In this document: one piece after another, positions 46,850 to 58,631 of the stretch
Position numbering within the stretch: position 1 is the first letter of the stretch
Layout of the letters: each line of letters starts with the position of its first letter
Source of the DNA: Roridomyces roridus
Taxonomy: Eukaryota; Basidiomycota; Agaricomycetes; Agaricales; Mycenaceae
DNA length: 64,000 nt
Assembly: GCA_029378245.1 (NCBI GenBank)
Contig: JARKIF010000048.1
Coordinates: 309,005-373,004, forward strand
Direction: 5' to 3'
Made by a program: the position numbers and the translations under genes
Notes under the pieces: model-generated
The model's database searches: none
The model's input: the letters and a program-made list of their open reading frames with translations, nothing else
What the model was told of the DNA's origin: nothing

Positions 46850-48711
46850 TCAAGCTTTCTCCTTGGGTTCAAAATCAATCTCATTACAGTCACAAGTCAG
46901 TCTAAACCCAAAACCAAAGACAAAAGACGCACTCCAGTGCCATGCGATCCTCGGGTCCAGCTGCCCCAGATGACTCGCCAGATTTTTCTGCACCTCTGCA
47001 TTTGCATATGTCACACAGACATGCACCGCTTTGATATTCGGAAAGAGGGTCTGGAGCTGACACAGGTCGTGAGCGAGTGCTCGTGCATCCGCCATATCTA
47101 ACGGAGACACATGCAGTCGGAGCGCCCGCAGACGATGACGATCCTCGGAGTGGATGGTGCAGATGACGCCGAGATCCTCGTCGAAAGGGAAGTCCAGCTG
47201 GAGCTCGAGCTGTTCGAGTCGGTGAAAGCGGGATATGTCTTTGGTTCGACGAGGCTGAGGTGTCCCATTAGTTAGTCCGGGAGATGCAGCGATGAGCATG
47301 ATACGCACGTTCACGAGAGACATTACTTTGATATTGGCAAGTGCAGGAGCGATAATGGCTCCGAATGCGCTGCGTATCCAATCGTTGCACTGGAAGCGCT
47401 GAGACCCGAGATGTCGAACGGGCAGCTGGGGTCTTGTAGCCAGCGAGATACCACCTCCAGCGACCAGCTCGAGCTGAACGACTCGAGTTTGATTCGCTCA
47501 GACCTGCCAGGGCTAGGGTCCGGTGAGCTTCCTGCGTCAAACACGTAGCCGTGATCAAATGAGAGATTCACTGCATTCCCTGGCCTCCTCGGCAGAGGGT
47601 CTGCCGAGGCGCCTCGGCAGACCTTGCTCAGCCCGACCCTGGGGAGGGTCCCTAATACTCTGCCACGCCCAGTAGTATGGGTTCCTACAGCTCAAAATGA
47701 GTAGGAGATTGGCGCCAATGGAATACACTGGACCTGCAAGAGTTTGACGTGGAAGTAAGCGGCTCAAAATCGGCTTCAAATGCGGCATGGCACCGCGTGG
47801 GTGTGATGTTTATCGACGCCTTCCCACCAGCGTCGAACTCCTCTGGCGTCTCTTAAGGTATCCCATACGCGTGCTTGGGTGTATCCTGAGTGAATTGATT
47901 CGACATCGGAGCAAAGCCAGCGCTCAGACCGCAACAAGGCATGAATTGCGCATGGGAATTGTCTGCGGCAAAGAGGCGGCGAGTGTCAGCCGCCAATTTT
48001 AAGTTTGTCTCAGTGGCAACGGATAATAATACCCTGCACAGTGTCTACGCTCCGAGCCAAACCCAAGTCCGACCCTGCCCACCCCGGGAAGAGGGGACCT
48101 CGACCCAACCTCGGGAGACCTCGGCACACCTCGGCCAACTTTGGTTGGGCAGACCTCGCTTAGGGACCTCGACCCACCTCGGCAGACCTCGGCATACCTC
48201 AGCAGAGGTCTGCCGAGGAGGTTCGGGAATGCAGTGATTCTTGATTGTATTCGAGCAGCTGTCCCATATGCGCAGGAAGTCGCCAATTTCGCGTAAATTG
48301 CAGGTAAAGGTCACGGAGACGAGGGAGGGGCTCCTGAGCAATTTCTCAATGGCTCCGATTACCGTCTCGATTTCATCACAGTCAAAAGATGCGGTAGCTG
48401 CGGAAATCAAGGGTGTATAGACCGGAGAAAGACAGATCGCCCCATCTATCCAGGGCAGAAGATGATAGGCCTAGGTTGATGAGGGCGAGGGTCTTTATCA
48501 AAGGAGCGAGGTGCGGTGAACGCTGCAATGCCGATTCCAGCCGACGAGTGTGGAGCGCGTCTTGTTTAAAATAGATACTCGAAAACAATCGAGTTTGGGA
48601 TGAAAAAGTCCAGGAGCGATGGACGAGGGCACATGACCGAAGGTCCTTTGGAGCATCGACGAAGCTCACAATGAGATCCAAAAGCTCGGGGATCTCGAGT
48701 GGAACTGCCAT
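46850..48711 (-). pseudogene. F-box protein gene 2, interrupted by a CACTA-like element
   Basis: It starts at 48711 with MAVPLEIPELLDLIVSFVDA (F-box) and ends at 46850. It is the close paralogue of the intact gene at 49239-50344, which shows where it is broken. A one-base shift near 48400 lies between FRSYRIF and DCDEIETVIGA. The 668-bp element at 47569-48236 splits SNTIKN from LSFDHGYVF. A one-base deletion near 47380 follows FDISGL. The intron before PRRTKDISRFHRL (about 47272-47325) is still intact. Removing the element and one ATT restores that part of the frame exactly. Three independent lesions make function very unlikely. Confidence 0.85.
47569..48236. mobile_element. CACTA-like non-autonomous transposon, family 1, copy B
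   Basis: Same termini and interior as the copy at 24619-25310, shortened by about 24 bp near 47649. ATT flanks both ends as a 3-bp target duplication. It sits in the coding exon of an F-box gene, and the close paralogue next door provides an empty site. Confidence 0.9.
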
Positions 48712-48999
48712 GTCGTGTTGCAGAGAGGTGAGCTTGAGAGGCAGAGTGTATGCCTATCGAAAACGGTGCACCTCATATACCAGACATAACGGCGACTTGA
48801 CACGCACGAAAATAATACCACTCGGCAGAACAATAAGAGTCCGAGTAATTGATGTGGCGCAATAGCAACGGCGTGGGTCCAAGTCGAGAAGGTGTGCAAG
48901 ATGGAACAAAAGAGGGTTTGGCCAGAACTGCACAGCGCACGCGCTGCTTGATTTAGAGTGTAAAAAAATCCGCTATAGCCGCCGTAATGAAAACCTCGG

Positions 49000-49330
49000 A
49001 CAATCCTCGTATTCCACGGCGTTTCCTCGACGGCGTCAAATTCTACACCATCAAGTCAGGGAACAATAAATTCAAAGAGGAAGATTCAGCGCACCCCAAT
49101 GCAACGTAGTCTTCGCCTGAAAGAACTCGCTAAATTCACCCTGACCTCTGGACTCGCACCTCAGACAATCCTCGTATACCACGGCGTTTCCTCGACGGCG
49201 TCAAACTCTACACCATCGCAAGTCAGTCCACAGTAAATTCAAAGACAAACGTTTGGCGCACCCCAATGCAACGCAGTTTTCGGGTCAAGCTGCGCGAAAT
49301 AACTCGCCAAATTCATTCGCACCTCCGCAC
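49000..49330 (-). repeat. Tandem duplication of the 3' end of F-box gene 3
   Basis: GACAATCCTCGTATTCCACG... with GGCGTTTCCTCGACGGCGTC, and further on GCGCACCCCAATGCAACG, occur at about 49008-49135 and again at about 49163-49290. The repeat covers the last codons and the 3' flank of the gene at 49239-50344, offset by about 155 bp. Confidence 0.75.
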
Positions 49331-50344
49331 TCGCCGAGATCACACGGAGATGCACGGTCTTGATATGTGAGAAAACGCTCTGGAGATGACGCAGCTCATG
49401 AGCCAGGGCTTTGGCCTGTGCCTCTTCTAGCTGGGATACGTGTAGTTGCAGTGCTTGGAGGTGATGGCGATCCTCGGAACGGATGGTACAGATGACGCCG
49501 AAATGTTCGTCAAAAGGGTAGGCTAGCTCGAGGTCGAGTTGTTGGAGTCGGCGGAAGCGGGATATATCTTGGGTCAGACGAGGCTAAGTTATTCGATCAG
49601 TGTGAGAGATTGACCGTTCACCGAGATACGCACGTCGATGAGAGACAATATTGCGATAGTACGAAGTGCAGGAGCGAGAGTTTCTGCAAATACACCGCGG
49701 ATCGAATCGTTGCATTGAAAAGCTTTGAGGCCCGAGATGTCAAACGGGGAGCTGGGGTCGCGGAGCCAGCGCCCAATTTTATCCAACGATTTGGTACAAC
49801 CGAACGACTCGAATTTGATTCGCCTGGACCCGCCAGGCGCAGGGTCCGGTGAGTCGCCTGGGTTGAAATCGGGGCCTGGAGTAAAGGAGAGATTCATAAT
49901 CGTATGCGAGCATCTGTCCCATATGTGCAGAAAGTCGTCACTGCGGCGGAAGTTGCAGGAGATGGTCACGGAGACGAGGGCGGGGCTGCTGGGAAATTTC
50001 TGGATGGTGCAGACTACACGACGGTAATACGCGCTGCGACCATGGAAGCCGAGGGTGTGTACCCCGTAGAACGAGATATGAGCGAATCTGGGTAGGACAG
50101 ACTGTGGCAAGTCGATGAGATTGAGCGTCTTTATCAATCGGATGAGGTGCGAACGCTGCAACGCTGATAGCAGGAGACGGGGGTGGACCTCGTCCTCGTG
50201 AAGGTAGATGCTCGAAAACAACCGAGATTGGGAAGGGAGAGCCCAGGAGCGACAGACGAGGGCCGAAGCCTTTAGGTCTTGGGGAGCGTCGACGGAGCTC
50301 AGGATGAGGTCGAGAAGCTCCGGAATTTTGAGCGGATGTCCCAT
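49239..50344 (-). CDS. F-box protein 3, apparently intact
   Basis: Two exons, 49634-50344 and 49239-49583, separated by a 50-bp phase-0 intron; 351 residues. The F-box is at the N-terminus (IPELLDLILSSVDAPQDLKA, then CRSWALPSQSRLF). The rest is leucine-rich and resembles the irregular LRR-like region of agaric F-box proteins, with SLIDV before the intron and PRLTQDISRFRRLQQLDLEL after it. It should act as a substrate adaptor of an SCF ubiquitin ligase; the target is unknown. The second exon has no early ATG but is fully open to a TGA at 49239. It is the paralogue of the broken copy at 46850-48711 and has none of its lesions. Its 3' end is partly repeated downstream. Confidence 0.85.
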
Positions 50345-52988
50345 GTAATGCTAAGACCCAGTCGGTGAGTAGGCGAATCCCTGGTCCCAAGTACCGACTG
50401 TGGCAAGCGAGGATGGCGGCAGGAAGCAAGTTTTGATCAAGTTTTGATCGGAAGCAATCCCTCTCTGTCTCCGACCGCCATGATACACGAATGCCACCCA
50501 ATGCCACCCACCACTTGTTCTCTCTCGTCGACACACGCGCCTGTGGATGGGAGCTGAGTGTCTGGACATGGTCCTAGATAACGGTGTTTCGGTGCGTCTC
50601 GCCCTTCATTTCTGACGATTGCTTTCCAGGCTGGCGACATTGGCAAGCCATGCTTCCGTAAACGTTTTCATCTCGGTGCTGAATGCGAAGTTGGGCGTCA
50701 AGGTGTGTCTTGAGTACTCTTTGCCGTTTTGTGAAGCTGACGAGTCAGTCTATGGGCGGCGTCCTTCTCTATGCAAAGCGGGTGTCTCAGCAGCTCGTCC
50801 CAACCACCGTTTTCGTCTCCTCGCCCGCCTCTTTTGCTCGACGCGGCCATCGCGTGCTATCATTCGAGAAACCAGCACCTGGCCTCTCGAGCTGCGGTCC
50901 CCAGACACCCGGATCGCCCTTCGCGTTCCTTCCCATCCGGAAGGCGAACGCCACGATCCGATGCAGCGACGACTGCAGTTGGACCTGATAGTCCTCGGAC
51001 GGAGGCTCCTGGTGATGTTGGTCTTGGGGAAGTCCTCCACGCGCATCGTTTTTGCGAGAGCGCCACCTTTGTGGTCCCTCTGTGCCCTAGTCGTTCCCGG
51101 TACCGCCGCTTTCTTTGTCGGGCTCAAATCCCTCGTCACTCATGTCACTCACTCACGACTGCTCGCTGCCTGGACGTTGGAATACTTCCTCTTTTCCCTC
51201 ACGCCAGCTCCAAAGTCGCCGACTGGTCCGTCAAGAACGCCAATCATACACACGCTGCGTCATCCGAGTCATCTACGTGCTCGTCGCCAATGCCTCGTCA
51301 CACCTGCCACGTGGCACACGCTCGCGCTCAGTAGCGGTGTCGTAGTGCCCGAGGACATTAACTCTGAACGTCTCATTGCACTCTCCACGCTCGCTGGAGC
51401 CCTTGTCAACCGGCGACCCTGGGATGCAATTGCCTGCGCCGCCTCCCTCTCGCTACTCATGCGGGTGATTGCAATGCATACGGCCACCATGATTCCCGTC
51501 TACCCAATCCGCGCCACCTTCCGCGCCCCTTGTCCACCCCTGGCAAGATGAGCGACGGGGAGGCTTCTCCGTCAGCTGGCTATCATCGCCTCTTTTGAGA
51601 TGGTGGGAGAATCGTGCACTGCCTCCTCCTCCGCGCCGTGCAGTGCTGCATCCGCCTCGGATGCACCGTCCACGGCGAGCTGGCCACGCCCCGGGGTCTC
51701 GTGAACCTCTCTCCGCTTGCCCCGCGTGCTTTGTCTTGCTATCACTGTCATCGCACCTCTCTTCCTTCCTACCCGGAACGATGGAAGGGTAGAGCACGGC
51801 CGACCCGATATCCGTACCTTTCTTGGTCCCTCTGACGCTGCGTCTTTCGTCTGAGCATGCACTTGCTGCTTTGGATTTGGATATCCCTGGCCTCGGGAGC
51901 GGTATCCCTGGCGGTCCCGCGGCTCGATCCAATGCTACGTGCCTTCAACTTGATGTCGTTATCCCTGTAGCGTGTCTTCTGTCGTGCCCACAATACACAT
52001 TTTCGCTTTCTCAGAAGGAATTTCCTTATTTGGAATTGGGCGGTTAGGTGTTGATCCTTGTTTGCACACTGTCGAGACACGGCGGACACGCTGATTTCGT
52101 AGCTGCCTTGCATACTCAGATGTTTCAAATGGAAGTTCAGCTCCCATCCATCCTTCCCAAGCCCACACGATAATCATTCATCGCGGGGTGCACGGTGAGC
52201 CGAGACTGCGAGTCGGCACCGTTACTAATGAACGAGAATGCGGACACGTTCGAAATTGCCGGGATGGCTGACTGACTCCAATGGGTGTATGTTGCTCTGT
52301 CATTTCGCACCGACTTCATCGCTGATTTGTCGAGGTGCTAGTTGGCTCATTTCGGCCGAATGTGGACTTGTATCTAGTTGGTCCCGATTTCTTCCGTTGG
52401 AGCACTGCTAACGTGGAGCCCTTTCGACTCTTGACCGACCAGTCCTGCGACCTGATTGGACCAGCGTTACAATCCTTTCCTGTTCCTCCCGACTCGACAA
52501 TGGATTTGGGTCTTACTGGAAACTCAGCGCTCATCACCAGGGCAGGGGTACGGAATCCCATTTGATATGTACATATGTATCGGCGCTGGCATACGTTTCC
52601 GCGTGAGACCGGGCGTACTCATTGCTCTATTTCAATGATGTTCCGAGTACTTTACGTAATCGGTCATATGATTTGTGGACGTACCAGGTCTCGGTGCCAT
52701 CAATTCTTTTGTGAAAAAAACGGAGCCATTTCACGTGACTTGAGGTGCACTATCCTCGCTCGATTCCCGGCATTAGCATTTCCTTTTTTCCTTTTGATGC
52801 ATGCTCGGACTGCTGTAGTCCTGATCTTGGGATCAGTACTACTCACTCCAGTATCCATAGATTATAGATTTTAATGTCGTGCTTGCTTCCAACGCTTCCG
52901 GATCATTGATTTGTTGGTCAGCTAGCACGGCTGCAATTACACCTCCACCTCTCATCCTGCCATCACCCTCTTATACACAGCTCCTCCA
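50345..52988. other. Unassigned region between F-box genes
   Basis: A 310-codon open frame at 50619-51551 (+) lacks any recognisable domain, has overlapping open frames in other phases, and is rich in Arg, Pro and Ser as GC-rich noncoding DNA often is. I leave it uncalled. Nothing else is supported. Confidence 0.35.
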
Positions 52989-53745
52989 ATGGGTCCTCAC
53001 ACCTCGCCCTTGCTCAGATTGCCCACCGAAACCCTGTCGGAGATTGTCTCGCATCTCCGAGTCCCTTGAACTTCTCATATTCCCACTACTTACCTCCGCC
53101 CCTTCTAGCATTGTTGTCTCGCGTGCCCAACTTTCACCCATGCACAATGGACTCGTAGTGGCCTCTGGATGTCAAGCCATTTGCACCACCTTTCTCCCAA
53201 TGCTTCCATTTTCGATGTCACATATACGCAGTGATATACCACGGCATCCGATCAACATCCGACGTCTACTGCCCCAATTTTCCTCATTTTGATACTGCCT
53301 GTCTACCGCTGGGCGAACGTCGGCTCTGCCTGGACTCACACGACATTGAGCTTGGAGAATGTCTCACCACTCGTCTTCAACAGCTCAAAGGCAATCCTAC
53401 CCTCTGCTCACGCACCAGGTACAGGTTCCTTCATCATTTTCTTATTACTGATTCCCTAGGCAAACACCTCCCGGTCTACTTTGGGCCCACCACTCCCATT
53501 GACAAATGCACGGACCTTGCTACTCTCCTGGCTCTGACTACATTCCGTCCATTTAGACTGCATCATACACGACACCCGCCGCTACAATAGCGATACATAT
53601 CCCCACTTTCTCTAATGCACCTTTTCGACCGTGACCGAGCTGCACCTGCCACACGGCTACATTGAATTGTTGTCCTGTTTCCCCAACATCACACGATTCG
53701 TCTACCTCACTGATCTGTTCAATGCACCCTTTTTTGCATTTTTTT
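52989..53745 (+). pseudogene. F-box gene 4, remnant
   Basis: ATG at 52989 opens MGPHTSPLLRLPTETLSEIV (F-box start) but meets TGA after SHLRVP. Later, near 53627-53740, the plus strand reads TVTELHLPHGYIELLSCF and then NITRFVYLTDLFNAPFF, a typical F-box/LRR-type segment. The region between is full of stops. A poly-T run and a repeat element begin right after it. Confidence 0.55.
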
Positions 53746-54193
53746 AAGGCTCCAACCGTTTCGTTTCCGTTTGCGATTTCGGGCAAACAGAACGGAAACG
53801 GAAAGCAAACTGTTTGCAACCGTTTGCAAATGGTTTCCGAACGGTAAAATCCGGGGTTCCTTTCCACAGTGTCCAGAGCGACCCCAGCAGTCCCAGGATG
53901 CTTTCGCGTGCACACGGAGCTAAACTGCGGAGTTTCAGAGTCGTTCCACGCCAATAGGGAGCAAGATTGGGAATTCATCGAACAATATTGGTCTGAATCA
54001 GCAGCTGCCGACAGCTCGGGCTTGATTTCACTGGGCGTAGGTGAGTTGAATTCACCAGAGTGAAGAAACTTTTTTTGAACCATCGTGTGCAGGCCTGCTG
54101 CTGGGAGACTGTTAGACTCGAACCAGATCCCAAGGGTGTCCGCTCGAATCAAAGACAGTCGTTTGATGAGCGTTACCGGAGGGACTGGTACAG

Positions 54194-54653
54194 AATCACC
54201 GGTGACATATAGACAAGCATTTAGCCGAGCCGATTAAAATGTCTTAGCGAAATTTCCGTGAACTGGATGTAAAAGTTATTTAAAATCGAAAATCTGAGTA
54301 GGCAGTCCTCTGAAGAATGGAATTCTAAGACCTCCTATGTTTTCCGATTTTTTTCTGAAAAAATTTTGGGGCCAATACAAGGCATTCGCATTGCTTATCA
54401 ATCGCTGCACAGCAAAGGGATAGCACGTGAAGGCACGTGGGCGCCAATTCTGCAGTACAAAATGCTTTATCGCAAGAGCAAAACTTTTTTGTAAAGAAAT
54501 TGGAGAACATAGCAGTCCTTAGAAATTGATTCTCTTGAAGACTGCCTACTCAGATTTAGAATACAAAAAACTTTTGCAAACAGGTTCGCGGAATTTTGGC
54601 TAAGACAATTTAATCGGCTCGGCTAATCGCTTGTCTATATGCCGCCGGTGATT
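54194..54653. mobile_element. Foldback MITE with long terminal inverted repeats
   Basis: Outer arms AATCACCGG...CATATAGACAAGC and ATTAGCCGAGCCGATTAAA recur inverted at 54600-54653. A further inner pair (CTGAGTAGGCAGTC at 54293 and its inverse at 54539) extends the arms to about 150 bp. It is AT-rich compared with its surroundings, 460 bp long, and noncoding. Confidence 0.75.
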
Positions 54654-54803
54654 ATGTTCCAGTCGTTATTTGGTAGCTCAAATAACGCACTGGTCTCGAG
54701 TCTAGGAGACTGTGAGTTGCAGTGATTTAGCCAATTCTAAGCCCCGTAGGTGGGCCATGAGGAACTGTTTCCAAACCGTTTGGGAAACAGTTTGCGGGGC
54801 ATG

Positions 54804-55160
54804 TGTCAGCACCTAGGGCTAAGTCGGGTTCTAGTCGGCAACGAACGAGGCGACTGAGCGAAGAGCAACAGACGAGACTCAAGAGGTAGAGCAAGCTGTA
54901 GGGAGAATAGACTAGATTCGTCTACAGTACTGAGACTGTAGACGGGTATATATACTACATGATCGAATTAGGTACGAGGGGTAGGGGGTAGGAGCAGGGG
55001 CGATCGCGATGATACGCAGCGTCACGCGCACTAGTGTATAGTAGATAGCTCGAGTAGGTAATGTCCTAGAAGTAGACCGCGAAGCGATACAACTCCACAA
55101 CACACTAACCACACAACACACACAACACACACACACAATTCCTTGACTAGCACGCTGACA
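54804..55160. mobile_element. Possible solo LTR
   Basis: Starts TGTCAGC and ends GCTGACA, the TG..CA inverted ends of an LTR, over 357 bp. It includes a TATATATA stretch (near 54950) and an AC-rich tract near the end. I see no second copy, primer site or matching target duplication, so this is tentative. Confidence 0.3.
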
Positions 55161-56811
55161 CCTAACGGTTGAGTTCGGGGTCGTCTGAAGTATACAGATA
55201 AGACTGATACTCCGCGGTTTGGTTCTCGGAAGCTTGGAGGTTGATTCTCGAGGTTTCACACCAAGTTCAATGTCTTTGAACTAAGAGGAATCTCTTGACT
55301 GGTTTGTAGACTGCTCACAACGAACACGAGGTTACGATGTTAAAAGGTTTTATATTTTATTGACCGAAACACACAATATCCAAACACCAATACAACTTCG
55401 ATACAACACGAAGAGGAACTATAGCACAGAGGGCAACCCACTACCCCTTAAGTATGTTACTATAGCTGACCCAAGTTGAACCAGAGCTCGGGTGCCTTTG
55501 ATATTGCGTCTAAGCTAAGAGAAATGATACAACAAATCTCCGCGGAAGTCACAAGACTGCACTATAACCACAGATCAAGCTTCGACCCAATGTCTAGGCA
55601 AGAAGGCGTACAATGCAATGCTGCAAGGGCGGGATCTACAGGCCTTATATACTACTCCCTACTGGTCTGATGATATAACTACTATTACGCGCCTGCCATC
55701 CCTATTTCCGTACTCCCCCTATAACCCTAGGTGTCCTGTCACCTATATTACATCCCCTCGAACCGCTTCGCGTGGTTCTGTTGCTTATGTTGCCGCTTGG
55801 CCCGGCTGATCGGTGGTCATGCCGTCTTGGCATTCGAGCCGATTGGCCTGGTAATTTGATTCCGTCGTTTCATTACACTCTCTTGCTGAGCCAGCACTCA
55901 TTATGACTATAGCCCTCGACCCAGGTCCATAAATAACCTCGGTCCGCCATCTTCGTCATGCAAGGCTTACTCCTGGCATATTCTGTCAGACGCGATCGTC
56001 GCTCTGATCGTCTGCCGCGACTCCGCCGCTTTCCATGATCATGATCGTACTCGGATCAGTTCTCGATCCTACTAGTGCGCCTGCGCGCGTTCGACTCGCC
56101 CACTTGTCATCTCTTTTCTGGGTGTCTCTTTAATACCGGAACGAATGGTAGTATTTCCTCCAACTCGCCTACACGAGCCACTCTGTTGGTATACATATAT
56201 ATGGACTTATACCGGTCCGCGAGGTACTCCGCGAACCTTGTCATAATAGTACTGCGCGTCCGCGCAACCTTCGTCTTTGCTCTGTAGCTAGTCTAGCTCA
56301 TTCCTGAATACACCTGGGCTTGGTATATCTCCTTGGGTATGGTATCTCCACAAGTAGTAGTCCCCGCGAACCGCCTATTGGAGTCACTACAACCGACCAC
56401 TTGAACGAATAGCCAAGCGTAGTGTACTGACGACTTGTACTTGTCTCATTAATACACGAATAGTGACACGGAGCTCAGTCCTATCCCTTATTGTATATCA
56501 CCTGACAGAGGCATTGGTGTGCGCACCAAAACAGCTAAATAGCCAGATTTCACGCGTGCGAAATACGCAGTCGTATCAGCGACAAGTAGGGGTTTAAATG
56601 CAGGGGAGAGTGGAGTACCAAGCAGGGGTTGAGACAAGACCCGGCCAATCAGTGATGATCACTGATTAGAGTATTGATGGTTGATGATTGATCGGGTTAC
56701 AACCCGTCGGGTTGTGGCCTGGGGTCATATCATAGCATGGCAAACAAAACGGAAATAAAAACCGTTTTTTTGAAAGAAACAGTTTGCGAACGGAAAAGGT
56801 TGGATCCTTAC

Positions 56812-58573
56812 ATGATTTTTTCTTCTTTGTTTTGGTATCCGCTTTGGTCCGGCTCAAGTTTTGCGCGCTTGTCCTCTTCATTCTGCCTTGAGTAGGTATG
56901 TTGTTTGATCTCCAATATGCCTTCCACCAGCTACACAGTCAATTTTCCTTCAGTTGTATGCAACTGTAATTCATATTTTTTGTGCATTCACTATTGATTT
57001 ACTGTGGATGTTGTACCTTGATTGAAGGCTTTGGAATGATCATTGAGGGCAGATTACAAGCCTTGTTCTCCTGTTGCTCTACTAGATTTGGGCTTGTGGC
57101 TATGTACACTCGAAATTTCCGATCTTGCAATTGGAACGCATCACTGGTTCCCGATGTGGAAGTGGAACAAACTATGTCCAAATACACAGCCCTTCGGCAG
57201 CACGGCACTGTCTCTGGCTGCCGCAAACGCTGCTGTTGACTCATCACTCTCCTTTCCATTGACCACAACAACGACACCCTGCATCTTGGCCCTGGCGCTC
57301 GCCCACAAGGCCCACCCTTTCCTCTTTGTCCCCGCCACGCCGCCCTCGCCCATGCTCAGCCACGCCCGTCGCCGTATGCGCCCATGCCCAGCCCGCCGTT
57401 GCCCCGCCGACGCTTCGCTACCCGACACCCCACGCCCGACGCGCACTAACACCTCTCTCAAACGTTGATTCGTGCCGATGAACGACCTTTCACTGCACCA
57501 CCTTTCTCTACACCACGCTCACCGCCCATCGCCTCCTCACCCTACCCTGTCAGCTGCCACCCTGCTCACATACGCCACGACTCGCGAGGCCCACGCCGCG
57601 CCGTGACGCCCATACCCACGCCATCACGCCCCTGCTCACGCCCACGCCCACGCCCACTCCGTCCTCGCTTCGCTGCCGTTGCACGAGCTCAAACACTACA
57701 CGACACTGCGCTACCACCTACACTCATGGAAGGATGGGAGGCGGGCATCGCGGAGCGGGTGAGGCAGGCAGGGCAGGGGTAGACGTGGGCGAGCGTGGGC
57801 ATCTTTCAGGCGTGTTTCAGGCTGAATTTCCGCGGTCTTGAGCGCTTCTATGGGAGAGAACCCGGGCGGTTCGACGTCTGTGTACTCATTCACGTTGTCT
57901 AGTATGTACGACACCCTGGCGAGCAATAGGATGACCATTCTTCAAACTTTTCTCCTTGCAACGGACTTGTACATAAATGAATTTTGTCTCAGGAGCCGAA
58001 TGATGTGAATCGGCGCCGGCCGTTCCTGCCGTCTTATGTCATTGTTTGGCTGAAAGTTGGCTCATTTCCGGATCGGGAAATCATGATGCGTTCCAAAACT
58101 CGCTTCTCGAAATTTCTGAGTGCGTACAGCCACAACATGCCGCAACCACTTGAACATTGTGTCTTGTAATCATTACATATGTAGCATTAAGTCATGTTTT
58201 CTATCAACCTTGGAGTGTGGTAGAAGGTTCTCAAATATTCTTGTAATTGTTGGAAACCCGGGGGTAAAGTCCAAGCCCTTTCTCTGATTCTAGTGTCCCC
58301 TGTACATTTTCTGATCAGGGCAAACAAAGCTCTGGCTTGATTCTTATTTCTTATGCATTATCTAGCTTCATAGAGAGCTCACAAATATTGTCATAATTTT
58401 TGAATCATTTGGGTCAAAATCCAAGTCCCTTCTCCTTCGTGTGTTCTTTGATCAAGAAAGTACTCGGCCTGCCGGGCGAAGCCGCGGCCCACCCACCAAG
58501 TACTTTTGTTTTGTGAGTAACCTTACTTCTTCGGCGTACACGGATACAAAACTAATTTTGCTACATCTCGAAG
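56812..58573. other. Intergenic, no supported gene
   Basis: A C-rich stretch at 57290-57720 gives open frames that read as Pro/Arg-rich nonsense on the plus strand. 58200-58560 is AT-richer. No exon chain or RNA gene is visible. Confidence 0.4.
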
Positions 58574-58579
58574 TATAAA
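58574..58579 (+). promoter_or_regulatory. TATA box of the nitroreductase gene
   Basis: TATAAA lies 58 bp upstream of the ATG at 58632 and shows this was once a normal promoter. Confidence 0.5.
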
Positions 58580-58631
58580 AGACGTTCGTCTCCTCAAGCT
58601 TCAGCCAGCAAACTTCAATAGCTTACCGGTT

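Larger units (their letters stand above)
53750..56811. repeat. Nested repeat block with AAACAGTTTGC-type motifs at its edges
   Basis: The left edge (GGCTCCAACCGTTTC, 53751) and the inverse of the right edge (GGATCCAACCTTTTC, ending at 56807) match in 13 of 15 bases. GAAACGG and GCAAACTGTTT motifs cluster at 53760-53850, 54768-54796 and 56735-56800. A foldback element and an LTR-like block lie inside. No transposase or retroelement protein is readable. No target duplication is visible. Confidence 0.45.

Noticed and set aside
50619..51551. 310-codon open frame
   Set aside because: No domain, no splice or promoter support, and long open frames occur in several phases at once, as in GC-rich noncoding DNA.
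53553..54152. 199-codon minus-strand frame
   Set aside because: It runs across an F-box remnant and the edge of a repeat block; it is not protein-like.
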